DNA of 64,000 nt, taken from positions 118,911,751-118,975,750 of the forward strand of contig CAXKWD010000001.1 in assembly GCA_964059195.1 (NCBI GenBank), written 5' to 3'. The notes beneath the pieces were generated by a model. The model searched no databases. It saw only the letters and a list, made by a program, of their open reading frames with translations, and was not told the origin of the DNA. Position 1 is the first letter of the stretch; every line of letters starts with the position of its first letter. The stretch comes from Ectobius pallidus. Its lineage: Eukaryota > Arthropoda > Insecta > Blattodea > Ectobiidae. A program made the position numbers and the translations under genes. Below are positions 1 through 13,199 of the stretch, one piece after another.

Positions 1-388
1 AGTGGAATTTCCTGTATCCAATGCCGGCAACCTAACTTATCGCACTCATTACTCATTTTTTATTCTTTTGGTTATCTTTAAGACGAATCTGTACTTCTTT
101 CTTACGCTTGAAGCCTATGCCGGTATACCGGAATTTTGTCCGCAGGATATCTTCTAGAATTGAATCGAATCACTTTCCCTCGGCGCAAGCAGCACAGAGC
201 CTCTTGATGGAGTTTTCATTTACTAATATATGTACGCTTATTCTCCTATAAAAGCCAGAGTAACAGGTGGTAAGCCCATCACCTCGAAGCTTCGATGTCC
301 TTCTATATCTAGAGGAATATAATGTATATTTGGATACTAATTTTGGGTATTTGATCCAGAGGCTCTAATTGATACTTGATTTTTTTAG

Positions 389-541
389 CTTGCCATAAAT
401 CAATGACCCGGGGCCCAAGGTATATAATCCCTCCCGAAGGACTCCGTGCCCCAAATGTTCATGCCTTAAAAATCAATTTCCTCGATAGGGTTTGAACCCA
501 CAAAGTTCTGGCACGCTACCTCTGCACCACCGAGGCCGACA
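389..541 (-). mobile_element. tRNA-derived SINE (minus)
   Basis: On the minus strand 541 to about 483 resembles a tRNA head: an A-box-like GGTGGTGCAGAGGTAGC and a B-box-like GGGTTCAAACCC (488-499 on plus). A short body follows with GGGCCCCGGGTCATTG. Too diverged for a cloverleaf to be a functional tRNA. Boundaries approximate; no target duplication seen. Confidence 0.5.
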
Positions 542-3122
542 AAAGATCTATTACATTCCCTAAATCTACAGATATGATTCTCGCAGTTTTGGACACATAA
601 ATAGTCTACAAACCAGCTTAGATCGAGCCAGCAAAATAAAGAATAAAAAGCCATTGGCTAAGTAACAGCTACACCGAGGCCTCTGGGAAAACATTGGAAC
701 ACTGATGCGTAAAAAGCTTTTAAGAAAACATATGACAATTAGCTTGATATGAAACAATTTGTGGATATTAACTTCTTTAAGTATATGTAATATGTTATGA
801 ATTAAGAAGGGTAAGACATTGGAATGGTTTTTTAAAGAAAATAAACCTGTCATCTGCCAATGAAGTCGATCCTTAAATGTAGATTGACGCAGCGTTCGGC
901 CTTGGCTCTGCCAGAGATGTAATGCCATGGAGTTGAGTATATCAGAAGTGGATTTAATTTATTTTCTGTATTTTGATCAGCGTGTGGGAAGTCAGCTATT
1001 TAAGTCAGTCTATACATTAAAATTGTATAGAAGGTGTCAATATTATTTTGTTTTCATGTTATTTATGGGTTTTGCATCTATTTCGCATTTACAAAGTCAT
1101 GAGCGGGCTGACACGAGTCGTGTTTTATTAAAATTTATTCTCTACGCCCATAGCATAAAATAGAAATTAAATCTGAAATTCAAACCACATTTTGCTTCAT
1201 CGGCAGCATTAATCCCAATAAAATACTGGTACATTTTAAAACCTCAAAATTGTGTTTGCAGTTTTCAATGTGAGTAAAACCTGTCAAAGTTTGTCTAATA
1301 GGTTTGTGAATGTCAAACAGGGGTCGGGGTGAATTTATTTCGTCACAGCTGTTGTATTATGGAATAAGGGGAGGCATTACTCCATGGCAGCAGTAGATTA
1401 ACCTTTAACGAGTGCTGTCGCTTCCTCTTTAACAAGAGGTCAAGGTTCGAACCCCCCATACAGATTAACGTCTTTGGTTCTTTAAGGAAAATGTCAGTAG
1501 GAAGCAATAAAACAAAATATCAGTTTTAACACTTTATCCTGCTCCGTCCTCTTCCATCCACACTTAATTCTGCCCATCCTTCTTCACCTCCTTCTCAGTT
1601 ACCTTTTCCATGTCTTAAGAAGGGAGAATTATTATTAATAGTAAACGACTAAATTCGTGTGAAAGCACATGCGAAAGCTTTATTCATAGCAGCTTTACAA
1701 ATGACTTCAATAATGATCTCTCAGATGCATTCATAAAAAGGGTGCGAGGGTAAACCAATATGTATCTGCGCCTAAGCTTATTACTGACATATATAAGCAA
1801 TCAATTTTATTTTCCTGTAAATAGTATTGCCTATGTGTAAAAATGTATCTTATGAAATGTCTTATTTTTAGAGGAAATTAATTTAGTGAACTACATCCTG
1901 TACGGGTCGCGGGTCGGAAGGTCGCGGGTTCGATTCCCGATGAGGTCGTTGAGATTTTTCAATTGGCCTAATCCTTCCGGTGGCAATATAGCCCTGAGGT
2001 CGACTCAGCTTCTAACAGAACTCAGTACCAGGAGTATTCCTGGGGGTAAAATAACGGCCGGTGCGCCAAATATTAACTTAGAGCTTAACACTTAACACTT
2101 TTCCATCTCAAACTCCGAAATGGAACCTTCTATCCAGAAACTGATAGGACGCATGCTGTTTGAATTCGAGAGTTCTACTTAAACCTTATGAAGCTGGTAA
2201 ATATTTTGAACAATTACGTACTTTGTTTGAGCTATCTTCCATTCCCAGTACAAGTACAATTCAAATCGAACAAGTGTTTAATTCCATCGCTTTCCTTCTG
2301 TTGCTTATGATAACTCATGGCTATTTTTGGGACAGTGGAAAAAGACAGCTGCCATATTTCTAAGTGGCGTCATCAAAATTTCACAGTACACTCCAATAGA
2401 ATTCTTTGTAAATTAAGTTCAAAGTTGATATTACAAGCAGTACATTATATTTTTAAAGAATCTGAAACCACACTGTAAATGAAGTTAAAATTGTGAAATT
2501 GGCTGAAACTCCATTGTATCGACTTATACTTAGTACTGTGTATGTAGGTCTCTTTTTGAACGGGAAGGCAAAAGGAAATGGAAACAAGGTCCCTAAGAGT
2601 CAGTTGAATACTAAATGTCCTGTTTCGTGGAATTTAAATGTGTGAAGGAAAAATTTTGTGCGTGTGTGGATCGCAGTTAGCTGTGCATCTATTTTGCATA
2701 CAATTTCGCATGCGATATTCATGAAGGCTCTGGAGTCAATATTGGACTCAGAGTTTTCGTGTGTTTTGTTTAATGTCCGACTGTCTGCGACTTAATGAAG
2801 ACCACTGCAGTGGTTCGGTTGGCGAAATAAAAATAACAAAATTATTTCCAGCGGTAGGGGAAGAGTCCAATACCACAACCTGGGTAGTTTTAATACATCG
2901 CCAGGACCTCAGCCTATTATATACATACAATGAATTAAATGTCGTAATAACTCAATTCAGAATTCACCAAGACGCATTAAGTTAACAGTTTATTTGGCAT
3001 TTGAATAAATAGAAACTATTGATTTTATGAAAATAACGATAGGCCAAGTTAGTGTATTTTAACAAATGTTATTATCGTCGGTAATGAAGGTTTCATTACA
3101 TCTGTCTTTTCTCAGAAAGTTA
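542..3122. other. No gene recognised (apart from SINE at 1901)
   Basis: AT-rich, short frames only. A lone B-box-like GGTTCGAACCCC at 1445 lacks a convincing A box. Confidence 0.6.
1901..2082 (+). mobile_element. tRNA-derived SINE, family 1, truncated
   Basis: Shares the B box GGTTCGATTCCCGATGAGG and the body (TTTTCAATTGGCCTAATCC, then a block ending in GCGGCCGG-like sequence) with the complete copy at 34542-34852. The A-box half of the head and the 3' third with the ACTTT tail are missing or replaced. Confidence 0.75.
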
Positions 3123-3905
3123 GATCATCATCATCATCACGGTTTTTTATGTATGTCTACATCTTCCGTATTCTCTATCTCCAAGCTTCTCTATTCTCCC
3201 ATAGATTTTCAGGAATGTTTTTCTCCTTCCATTAAACCATGTCTTCTTTGGTCTGCCTCTCTTCTTTCTGCCTGGAGGATTCCATCTGAAGATATTCTTT
3301 GGTTATATCTCCTCCTCCATCCTTCTCACATACCATACGAGTTGCTTTTCCTTAGTTTCATCTATTTCTTCATTTCTAATTCTTTCCATCCTAGAAGTTC
3401 TATTTGCTCTTCTCCAAAAATCCATTTCTGTTGGTAATAATTTTCTTTCCTCTCTCTTTTTAACTGGCCAAATTTCTGAACCTTTTGTACTATTTTCTTA
3501 ACTATTGAATTATAAATACTGTATACTGTTTTTTTCCCTTCTCGTGATATGTCTGTCCCACAGAATTACATTTAATAAGGATATCGCTTTTCTACTCTGA
3601 GTGTTCCTATTCTGAATTTCTTTCTCCATTCCACCGTCTTTATGAATCGTAAATCCTAAATATTTGTATTTTTCTGTGTTTTTAATAATAACTTTACTAT
3701 GTAACGTTGAATCTTGTTGAATACCTCCTATACACATATATTTTGTTTTTTTTTCCTGGCTGACTGCCAAACCACCCTTCTCATATTCTAAAATTAATTT
3801 CCTTGTCATGAATTCAATATCTTCATAATAATTTAGACTAATATGGTATATAGTAAACTGTGGTTTATTTGAAAAGGCATTACAGGGTTTTCTGGTGTGC
3901 ATAAA
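3123..3905 (-). pseudogene. Non-LTR retrotransposon (LINE) reverse transcriptase, 3' fragment
   Basis: A minus-strand frame (3902-3510) encodes 130 residues matching the thumb end of a LINE reverse transcriptase: EYEKGGLAVSQEKKTKYM, then YKYLGFTIHKDGG and RKAISLLN. Beyond the stop near 3510 the reading continues in broken frames toward 3123, with RRKRGRPR-like basic sequence decayed by stops, and ends in a short (GAT)n run (3124-3138, ATC on plus). This is a 5'-truncated, dead copy. The clade cannot be fixed by eye. Enzyme activity would need the YxDD box, which is not present here. Confidence 0.8.
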
Positions 3906-4382
3906 TGTGAAGTGCTCCGAATATGTTTCATTGTGGCATCATCTATTCCTGAAGAAGGCATATATTATATTGCGTCTGCAGCGAGTATGAGTATGAAAGG
4001 TACATCTTTATTTTTATAACATATTAAATTCATTATCATTAGAATAAATCAAGCCCAGGGGCTATGTGGCCGTTTGTGCTTTTGCTATGCATAAGGCAAA
4101 AAGAGAGAAGAAATTATAACAGTAATAATATAATACAGTATAAAAAATTGACGAATTAAAATTTAGAAATAGGCTTGTCTTATTTTTATCCCCATGACTT
4201 TCAGGTACTGGGGAAAAGAGCGAAGATACCGGTCGAATGCAGTTCGCAGCCTGTAGAGGTAAATCGTGATTTTATTGCTTATGACATAACTAAATTCTAA
4301 ATAGCTGTCTTTGTCGAAGTGATTACTGGTTCTTCACAGGAATCTAACGTAGTTGAGTGTATGAGTCCATAATTCAAAGGAA

Positions 4383-4800
4383 AAGGACATTAGATGGGAC
4401 TAAAAATTGAACTTAAATGTGGCTTTCTTGACTAATTTTATATCCTTTCAGTTAAATAAACCTATGCTTATTTATGCATGCACGTATTAAATTTTTTATA
4501 CATTTTAAATTACATACTTTTTACAATTTGATTAATTGCTTTTAAAAGCAGAGAATTTGAAGAGTAGTCCTACCTACTGCATCTAAAATAACTATAGTTC
4601 TTAAGGACATTAGATGGGGCAAAAAAATTGAACTTAAATGTGGCTTTATTGACTAATTTGATATCCTTCCAGTTAACTAAATCTATGCTTGTGCATTCAC
4701 GTATTACATTTTTTTATACATTTTAAATTACATACTTTTTGCAATTTGATTAATTGCTTCTAAAAGCAGAGAATTTGAATCTAAAATAACTATAGGTCTT
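4383..4800. repeat. 220-bp tandem duplication
   Basis: Copy 1 (4383-4602) and copy 2 (4603-4800) both start AAGGACATTAGATGGG and run in parallel to ACTATAG(T/G)TCTT. Copy 2 lacks about 22 bases present in copy 1 (near 4560-4582) and has scattered substitutions, so the duplication is not brand new. Confidence 0.88.
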
Positions 4801-7800
4801 AAATTGAATAATTACAAGATAATAAAAAAGCAGAGTGTTTGGGTTTAAAATAATCCACGCTCATCAAACGCAGCAGGTACCAAATTGCAGCTCCGCTAGC
4901 TTTGTTCACAATCAAAGGCTTCAAATAGCAGCTGCTGTCGATGGTTTGTCTGTACATACACACAAAAAAAAGCTTGTGAAAATTAACACGTTATAATGAA
5001 ATTTTGTATCGGAGAATTTAACAACGGTTTGCAAATCAACACCACTTAAATTAGAGTAGGCCTATTGCAAAAGGAGAACCCGAAGCGGCGTGTGACACCC
5101 TCCATGATGTATCGACATATCATGTTACCTGTTCGGAAAACAACTCAACTTATAAATACTAGCACAGTTTTAAATTAATATTGTAACCCTTATAGCACAA
5201 TACTTGTGACTTTTTAAAACAAATTTGATCTGTAATTACAATAAGTGTTAGGGGCTTTGATGGGAAAAAGGCTGTCTCGTACAGGAACATATTGCCTATA
5301 CCAATTATAATTTGGACTTCTTCCTATTACTCGCGAACATTTTGTTAAGCTGAAATAGCTTTGTAGTATAGCCCTTCCAAATTGTGCTGTTACCCTGGTG
5401 CATTCATCATAATGTTTAAAATTCTATGATTTTCTTCGATCTTATAATTTAGTATACTTCTCAAGTAAATATTTGAGAAGTGCTAATAATCTAATAGATC
5501 ATATATCGGATTTCGTGAGTGGAATTCTTTGATCGTGTCCCAGTATTCTAATTAGGATTTATAATACTTTCTAACTCTCCCTTCATATGCGATCTATTAA
5601 TATAAAGGTTACTAAAATATCACCTTGGTTCGAATCCCTTTTTACAATATATAGAATCTCTGCAGGTTTCGTAAGAGCTTCTTTAGCGAAGAACAAAACA
5701 AAATTGAAATATCTTTATCTTTTAGGGAATAAAATAATTACCAATCAAAATTCGTGACAAGTTCGTTCCATGAATAAAGAGAATTTAACAGAGACGTAAA
5801 CAATATAGAACTACGCTCGTTCAATGAGTCTCGTATATAAGTAGCTGCCAACACATAAAGCAAAAGAAAATTTTCTCCCTGTAGAAGCGTAGGCAGGCGC
5901 TTAAGAAGTCCTATGGATGGGAGTTATCAAAGATCATATTGTATGTTGTCATATTATTTTAATAGTACTCGTTACTTTGTGGTCACAGGACCTGGTATTT
6001 AACAGGATAGAGAGTGAAAGTTCTACTCTCTACAGTTTTGAAGCTACATACTTGAGTTTTTGTACACACTCATGGTTGAATGGATAATTTTATGGGAAAG
6101 TTTAATTTCTGACAGTCTTTTAGTTTTTGCGTTAGTAAAAATTATTATTAAAAAATGCACATTTCAAAATTAAACTTGTCGAAAAGTTTCTCAGTTTTCA
6201 AGAGGACCAATGACATATTTAGAAAACATCACATATTAGTTTTTCTATGCCTTTATTACAAAAAGATAAAGATATTCACTGCATATTTTCAAATTTACCA
6301 AAAAAATTAATGGTCATCAAACATTTTATTTTTTTATTAAAATATTGGTTTCATGAAAGAAATCCATGCTCTGTTTCTTAGGTATGCTCTATAGCATTTA
6401 CAGTAAAAGTTGAGCCCATTTCCTTCAAATTTCTGTAACCCGTTTAAATTTTAATGTTGAACGTCAGACTCCTCGGAAGTGCCCAACCTTATAACCGATG
6501 CTTTTGTTAAGAGTAAACAGACTTAAATATTGTATCAGATTTGGGGTTTTCGTGGAGTACCATATGTAAAAATTCTTCTCGGGTTTTCAGCCGGGTGAGA
6601 AGTTTGTATTATCGACGTTCCAGAGATTGATATTACATCCAACCTCAGGGATCACTAAACTTCACACCTGGTTGTAAACCCGAGAAGAAGTTCTACAGTT
6701 TTGATTTTTGTTTTGATTTTTTCTTAAATGTAATCATTTGAAAGCATTTTTGTAGTTGTTTATTTTTTATTTATAGTTTAACTATCTTTGAACAATAAGT
6801 AATGCATCCTTTTAAATATCACGTTATTAGGGAGATTTAGAAGTGCCTGAGGACGCTGAAACTTAGGCAATATAAACATTAAGGTACGCAGTATTATTTA
6901 TTTTTAAGAAAGAAAAACATTCTAATTTGACTAAAAGTGGGGAATATTTCATCCTCTATAACCCCCTCTTTAAGCACTAGATTACTTCATGAGCATCGAA
7001 GTTCGGATATTACGGTTTAAAAACACGTCACATTATGTCTACATTATGTTCATGATAAACTAGACCAATCGTGTCGCTTTTGCTATATGATTCTGAAAAT
7101 TTAGTTCCCAGTAATTTCTGAGTTGAGGAATAGTTAGCATCAGCAGTTATGTCAGAAATTTGTATAAAGTTAACAATAAATTAATGGCTCTCTGGAGTTC
7201 GCAGAGAGTGAGAGAGAGAGTGTGTGTTGCTCGGTAAGCATTTCGAGAAATTGGTCCCCCCCCCTTGTTTGTGCTGACACCTGACAGGAGGCCAGGGGAC
7301 TGAATTAAGAGATAATATCGCTGTTGTAAATGTACAGAATGACAATCTGTGTGCTCGGAGATATGGCGTTGCATTTGTCTGGAACGAGTGTCATTGGGCG
7401 TACGGAACACGAACTAAATTGTGTGTACATGCTGTACAACATGCTATGTATGTCCGCTGACAGACTCAAATGAGCTAAATGTGTAATGCGCCCGCACAAC
7501 CGCACATTAAGATAAGTGCAACCATCTCCTCATTGCCAATAATATAACAGCCCTTGTATTCCCTGAAGTAGTAGTCACAGCGCTTTGGTACAAAATCCAA
7601 TACCCAGCCCGTTTTACAACTTTTACTTAGAGCGAGTACAGTCCATAATAAATTTTACACATTTTTAAAAGATGGATACTTTATTTAGTGTACATGTATT
7701 CCTCTCGTTATATACTTGTGTATTATTCGAAGTTTCAAATTGGTCAGTTAATAGTATATTATGCAACGAGCCCACAAGTTCATTCATTAAGGCGAGAGAA

Positions 7801-8062
7801 TGTTAATGAAACGAGCATAAAATGTTTCATAATTAAATTTCATTCGAGCATGTGAATTACCATTACATGCAAGTGTCATAAGATTGTTTTTGTTTGACCA
7901 TTACCAAATATCTAAGTTCGGAGTTTATAATAATTATAAATTAGTATGAATTATTATGAATTATTCATCAAACAAAGTATTCAATCTCCGCAATTCGCTG
8001 TTAGTAAGTTCTGTTAACCTTAAAACAGTTTTAACCTGAAAGCAGCGCACATTAAAACACAT
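4801..8062. other. No gene recognised
   Basis: AT-rich with the 6573 inverted repeat and a GA/GT run at 7209-7227. Frames near 7147-7505 are short and have no family resemblance. Confidence 0.6.
6573..6689. repeat. Inverted repeat with 14-bp perfect arms
   Basis: TTCTTCTCGGGTTT at 6573-6586 is exactly inverted at 6676-6689, separated by 89 bases. Probably a small foldback or the remnant of a dispersed element; no target duplication recognised. Confidence 0.6.
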
Positions 8063-8143
8063 GAAATGAACCTAATTTAGTATAATATTAAAATTAACAT
8101 GAACAGAATTTATTTTATTTTGAATACAGGTTGTTTAATGTGC
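8063..8143 (+). repeat. Partial copy of the repeat found at 62672 and 30008
   Basis: About 80 bases, around TAGTATAATATTAAAATTAA and AATACAGGTTGTTTA, match 62826-62900 in the same orientation with scattered differences. Only the end of that repeat is present. Confidence 0.55.
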
Positions 8144-8370
8144 TAACAATCAGTGAACTTGTAATCCCATATTTAACCTTTTTACCGCTACCGACGTACA
8201 AGAGATTTTATAAAAGCAGAGATACAAGACTAAGAATACTGCTTTACGTAAAATGTGAGAATTTTTATCCTCTTGTAACAATTGTCGTTTATATATTTCA
8301 GTTATTGTACTGAAATTTTTCTCATTGATTTCAAACATAGAGCCCACTGACGCTATTACTTGATTGCTTA

Positions 8371-8640
8371 TACGAGGGGCATACTGAAAGTCGTAAGCAA
8401 CATTTTTTCACAGCCTTAATCTTGAATATAGTCTTTATTTATAAGTGAAACCAAGTATATCACCTCAATCTATAGACCTTTCTTTCACTTTTCCACATAG
8501 TCTCCTTTTTTCACATTTGTTTCCCATCGTTCTGCAAATTTGAAAATACCCTTGCGATAGAATTCTGTTCCATAACCATAAATTCTGCCCGCTACATCCA
8601 GACACTTTTGAAGCTCCGTCGTGCATTGCGTGATAAACAT
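8371..8640 (-). pseudogene. mariner transposase, C-terminal fragment (minus)
   Basis: A TIR-like end (ACGAGGGGCATACTGAAAGT) lies at 8372. The minus-strand frame ending at 8485 finishes GIFKFAERWETNVKKGDYVEK, less one residue for length, which is the standard mariner C-terminus. Upstream of about 8640 the frame stops resembling transposase, because a second fragment on the opposite strand begins there. Only the last 50 or so codons are present; no catalytic aspartate is included. Confidence 0.75.
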
Positions 8641-8647
8641 CCTGGAT

Positions 8648-8900
8648 AGAATATCATCCTTCAACAGGATAATGCGCGTCCGCATACTGCACGTGCCACT
8701 ATGGAACAGATCAGGAGATTTGGGTGGGAAACACTTCCACATCCTCCCTACAGCCTCGACATGGCACCTCCGACTACCATCTTTTCAGTTTTGTGTAGGA
8801 ACAGATGCTAGAGGCCAACGCTACGAGACACTGGAGGATATTCGGCAAGCAGTGCGTCAGTGTCTACGGGCAGCTGGAAAGGCTTTTCAAGGGGAAAAAA
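8648..8900 (+). pseudogene. mariner transposase fragment (plus)
   Basis: The plus strand encodes ILQQDNARPHTARATME and then LPHPPYSLDMAP, the second catalytic aspartate box (DNARPHT) and the downstream PYSPDLAP box of mariner transposases. A frameshift near 8800 moves the reading to RGQRYETLEDIRQAVRQCL, the expected C-terminal helix region. The third catalytic aspartate, expected shortly after DMAP, is not preserved (PTTIF). A dead copy lying back to back with the minus-strand fragment. Confidence 0.8.
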
Positions 8901-11900
8901 GCTTAAAATATATATTTATAAAATTGTACACCAAAAATGGTCCGGATTCAGAGCTTTCAGACATAATAAAACACTTTGTGTACTTGTCCTATTTATAAAA
9001 GTAAACTGGAATACCCACTGGGACTAGCCTATATCTTAAAAATGATGTAGGCCTATTCTCCTTGCCATATGAACTTTTTTATTTAGGACAAAATTGAGTT
9101 TAATGCAAGACAGATTGAAAGAAGATTAATTATAATGCATAATAAGGTGCTAAAATTTGTTTAGCAATGATTAATTTATATACTTCTTAGTCTTTTAAAT
9201 AGGTATATTATTTAAACATTAAAATGGTCCAAATGCTTCTTTACCCATAAAAAAGTTAATTAATCTCACCAGCCTCAGCGTATATGTCTGTGTTATCGAA
9301 AACTTAATTTGACTCGGAAAAGCTTTTAAGAAATACGTAAGTTAAGCAACAGTGAACTTTCTGGTATGGATCTGAGCTTTGAAAACAGTTCCTCACACCA
9401 ATAAGAAACTCTGGCGAAACACAAATCGAGTTACTCTCCCATGAATAGCTGTAAACTCAAGTACATCTTCTCTATACCCATTCCTTCGTGCAGTTAATAT
9501 CGATAATGTGATAGAGGTCAATATGGAAAAGTTGTTTCAATACATCCCACACCCTATTAGTTTTATTTTAGTAATAGTCTTTCTGTTATGTATTCATGGC
9601 CGGGGCAGTATATAACAACCTTTGCATAGAAATGCAACATAAAGGACTGCAGTTAGAAAATGAAGATAGAAAAACATATTTGTCTTGTAGGTCGTATAAA
9701 ACTACATTTCCTGACCTGAGTATTGGAGTGCACTAAGGCCATCTAGACAAATTTTTAGAAACCGACTGAGGAAATTCATATTTAGCTTGGCATAGAACAA
9801 TATAGCAAAATAAATCCAGATTTTTAAAAACGAGGACACTTACGAGACAGAAAATTGTAGTTAAGATAAGAAATCTCTGTCAATACAGCGAACACTTCTT
9901 CGTGTACAGAAACAAGGTCAGCCGGAGAGGCAAAGCAACCTATATTTTATACATATGATCACGAAACGAAATTAAAATAGTTCAAAATTATAGAGAAATT
10001 TCTTAGAATAGTTCAGTCGCGTATGAAAAAAGTTAGTAATGAAAACGCCATCTGTGCTGGGCCTTAGTATGGATATTAATTATAGTCCTCTTAAAATTGT
10101 TTAAACTTATATGGAGTCACGCGATTGAGTGTTTCTCTTGTTCTTCAGTTATTAATGCTCTTATAAAAAAAAAGTGCTGAAATCATGTACTATTGCTTCC
10201 CTCCAAGTTTTGAATTTAAACTTAGAGAAAGACTGGAATGATCTACTCATTTGAAAGTAGTCGTCGGTCATAGGAGAAATCAGAATAAAATATTATTAAA
10301 TAATAAATAATGCAATAAATAATACAATAATTATACAATTTTTCGTACGAAATATGTGGCTGTGCAAAATAATGAATACCAGTGAATACCAATGTAAAGT
10401 TAAACTTGAACAGCTTTGAAACTCTGCTTATTTCTTCTAGTTAAGAGTCATATTAGTATCTTTTAAGGACTCCTGAACTGTATACTTCTCAGTAGCAAAA
10501 TAATACTAGCATAATCTGCATTGAGTTTCCGTCTGGCTGTGTACCTTAACTAAATATTTAAGATACCCATTCAGATTCCCGTATAACTGTATGGTTTTTC
10601 AGTAGCTCATAGGACTTTGTTTATTCCAATATAAATAATAAGTTACTAACATAATGTATTCTTTCTTTCTTTCTTTCTCGTAGTTTAACCTCTCCCTTTT
10701 TTAACATAATGTATTAAAAATCTTTTTTTTTTCATTTGGAGGGTACCCGAGGCAAAGCTCCCCTATCAAATAAAAATCAGTAATCTGAAATGATGTTGTC
10801 AAAGCATTTATTCACAAATGATATCTTAGTTAAGCAAAGTAGTTTACTTATAAACAGTATAACTGGTTATTAAATAGCGTTACTGATTATAACACGCCGC
10901 TAATAAGCCTTTCAAAATATATCCCAATGTCGTGTATAAATTTAATGACCAATTTAAACTGTCTTCAGAAGTTACGAAATAAATTTGGTGTATTTCCTCT
11001 TGTCTCAGCACTTTTCTTTCAACTGTATGTGGTATTTCTGAGTAAAATAAAAATAAAAATAATAAATAGTTGTGGCTACATGTTCCCTTGTAAACGTCAA
11101 CTACTCTTCTTTGTAAAATTCGAATAATGTAAATATTTCTATATTATTCATATGTATATATCGCTTGAGAATTCACTTTGCGAAGTTTAAATTTTACTGT
11201 TGAAAAAATCTCTTTCTGGTTTGCGGATGTGAAATTGGCTGCTTCAATTCCGTGATGTTGGTCGCCTTCGCAGACACAATACAAGCATATAACTCATCGT
11301 AGTTCCTGAAAGTTCTGCTGTGGCTGTATATGGAATTATCGGTGGCGCAAATAAATACAAAAGCAATAACGGAACACGAACTAACTACTAACGTGGAAAC
11401 TACATCAACGCATCGACACAACAAAACAATAGCACAACTCTCTCTGGGAGTGAGGAATGAGGAGGGAGGCGGTCAACAAGGAAGAAAAATATAATCCCAC
11501 ATGGGCCTAGTACTCTTTCGTAACAGTTATCAACCCATGCGACTGATGTGCATTACTTAATTTACTTACGAAATATTGCAGTGTAAAATATATGCATCGC
11601 TTTCAATCTTTAAGCAACATAAACAATAATTAATATTAGTAATCATAATAATAATAAAACTCAGTTTATATTGCAGCAAAACATACTAAAGTTTAATTAC
11701 TTCCCCCCCCCACATTATTGTTGCTACTAAAGAGTAGGCAATATTTTGCCCACTAAAATACTCTGATTAGTTTGTGTTACGAGTTTAGTGGACAAAACAC
11801 ACTCTTGCACTCTTGCATATGCAGTCATATTATAGTGAAAACGGCTCGATCAAAGTGAAATGAAACGTACTTCATTTACTTCACTTCTGTTAATTCAGTT

Positions 11901-12849
11901 CTTTGTACGGTACTTGTGGAATTACTTGCGAGACGACTTTGTATTTTTGAAGAATCTTCAATACTTTCAAGTCACTTTTTTCCGTGACATAGGCCTACAT
12001 TCTTATTATTATAGATGAAACTAAATTTCTGGTACATTTTTAGTCACTAACATGTTCTTGCAACGGAAAAAATTGTAACCAACTTCGTTCAGTCCATGGA
12101 TGAGCTTGCGCAGTGTATGCATTTTACTGAGTGCCACGATTTGTTTCAAACGATCTGTAGAAACAAATATATTATTTGAAGAGGATCTGGTACAAGTGTT
12201 CTTTATGAGTATCCTCTCTTGGACATGTTGGAGACGTCCGCTAACCTCGTGAGCGGAAGAAATTGTACGGTTACAAGTACGACTATACAACTTGTTATAG
12301 CTCCTGTTTCCTGTCTGGAAATGTTGAGGATCATGAGAGGAGGGTCAGAAGTTAATGTTTCGGACGTAATACAAACTAACATTCCAAACTTAATGTAATT
12401 ATGCTGCAACTATTTTTACTGCTCCCGTCTACGTCTCGTTTCGCTTAGCCAGAAATTCAATGTGTGAGCAAATATTTGCTGGTACATCATCACCTATCTC
12501 ATATTCACTTCAATAAATAGCAGTGTCAAAATGCCTAATTACCATACAAAACGAGTCACTGCATCACATGGAGTGTGTGTAAACATTACTTTTTCATTTG
12601 TACAGTACAGTTTGTACTGTGTGTTCAGACATAAAAATTGAATCCTCATTTAAAAGTGATAATTCGATGACCATTCCCATGAATTACACAACGCAATATT
12701 CATGTAACTTCTAGAGTATAAGGCTTCTTGGTAACATAATATGATGGTGGAGTTCACATCCCTAGTATTTTAGAATGTAATGCCCCTTATTGATATCACA
12801 ATATATGAATCTTCATTTTACGCACCAAAAATAGCGCACATTTAACAAG
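8901..12849. other. No gene recognised
   Basis: Contains the small retro-insertion at 10661. A 76-codon minus frame at 11194-11424 begins with a hydrophobic stretch, and an 89-codon minus frame at 12021-12290 is present. Neither has recognisable motifs or splice context; I do not call them genes. Confidence 0.55.
10647..10715 (-). mobile_element. 41-bp severely truncated retro-insertion with 14-bp target duplications
   Basis: TAACATAATGTATT occurs at 10647-10660 and again at 10702-10715. Between them sit 41 bases (10661-10701) that on the minus strand read GGGAGAGGTTAAACTACGAG followed by (AAAG)n. A short unique piece ending in a simple-sequence tail between long duplications is what target-primed reverse transcription leaves when it aborts early. 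Confidence 0.75.
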
Positions 12850-13085
12850 TCGCAATGAATTTTATGGTTTTTTCTTCAATTTTTATCAAACTGAGTCTTT
12901 CATAAGCAAATATTTTTACTTAAAAGAGTATTTTTCATGTGAAGCAATCAAAGTTGGTTACCCTGGAGTGTTATAATTTAAACAACTCAGTGGCATAATT
13001 TCATTTTTTTTTAAATGATTTCATCTAGTCCTACCGTTAAAAGTACTTATTTTACCTTCGACCGTCTAAAAAAAGCATTGGCTCA
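12850..13085 (+). repeat. Dispersed repeat, direct partner at 58345-58540
   Basis: Shared blocks include ATGTGAAGCAATC(A/G)AAGTTGG, AACTCAGTGGC(A/G)TAATTT and CTACCGTTAAAAGT, with several indels between. No coding content. Confidence 0.65.
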
Positions 13086-13199
13086 AGACTATGAAATAAC
13101 AAATGAATGAACAAGCCAATTTTTTAGATTAAAGAGGGCCTCCTAAAAGGGGTGGCTCTTGTTATAAACTGGTAGGCCTACTCACTTGTTGACCTAATC

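Noticed and set aside
11194..11424. Small secreted or membrane protein exon
   Set aside because: A hydrophobic start in a 76-codon frame is not enough without splice sites, homologues or conservation.
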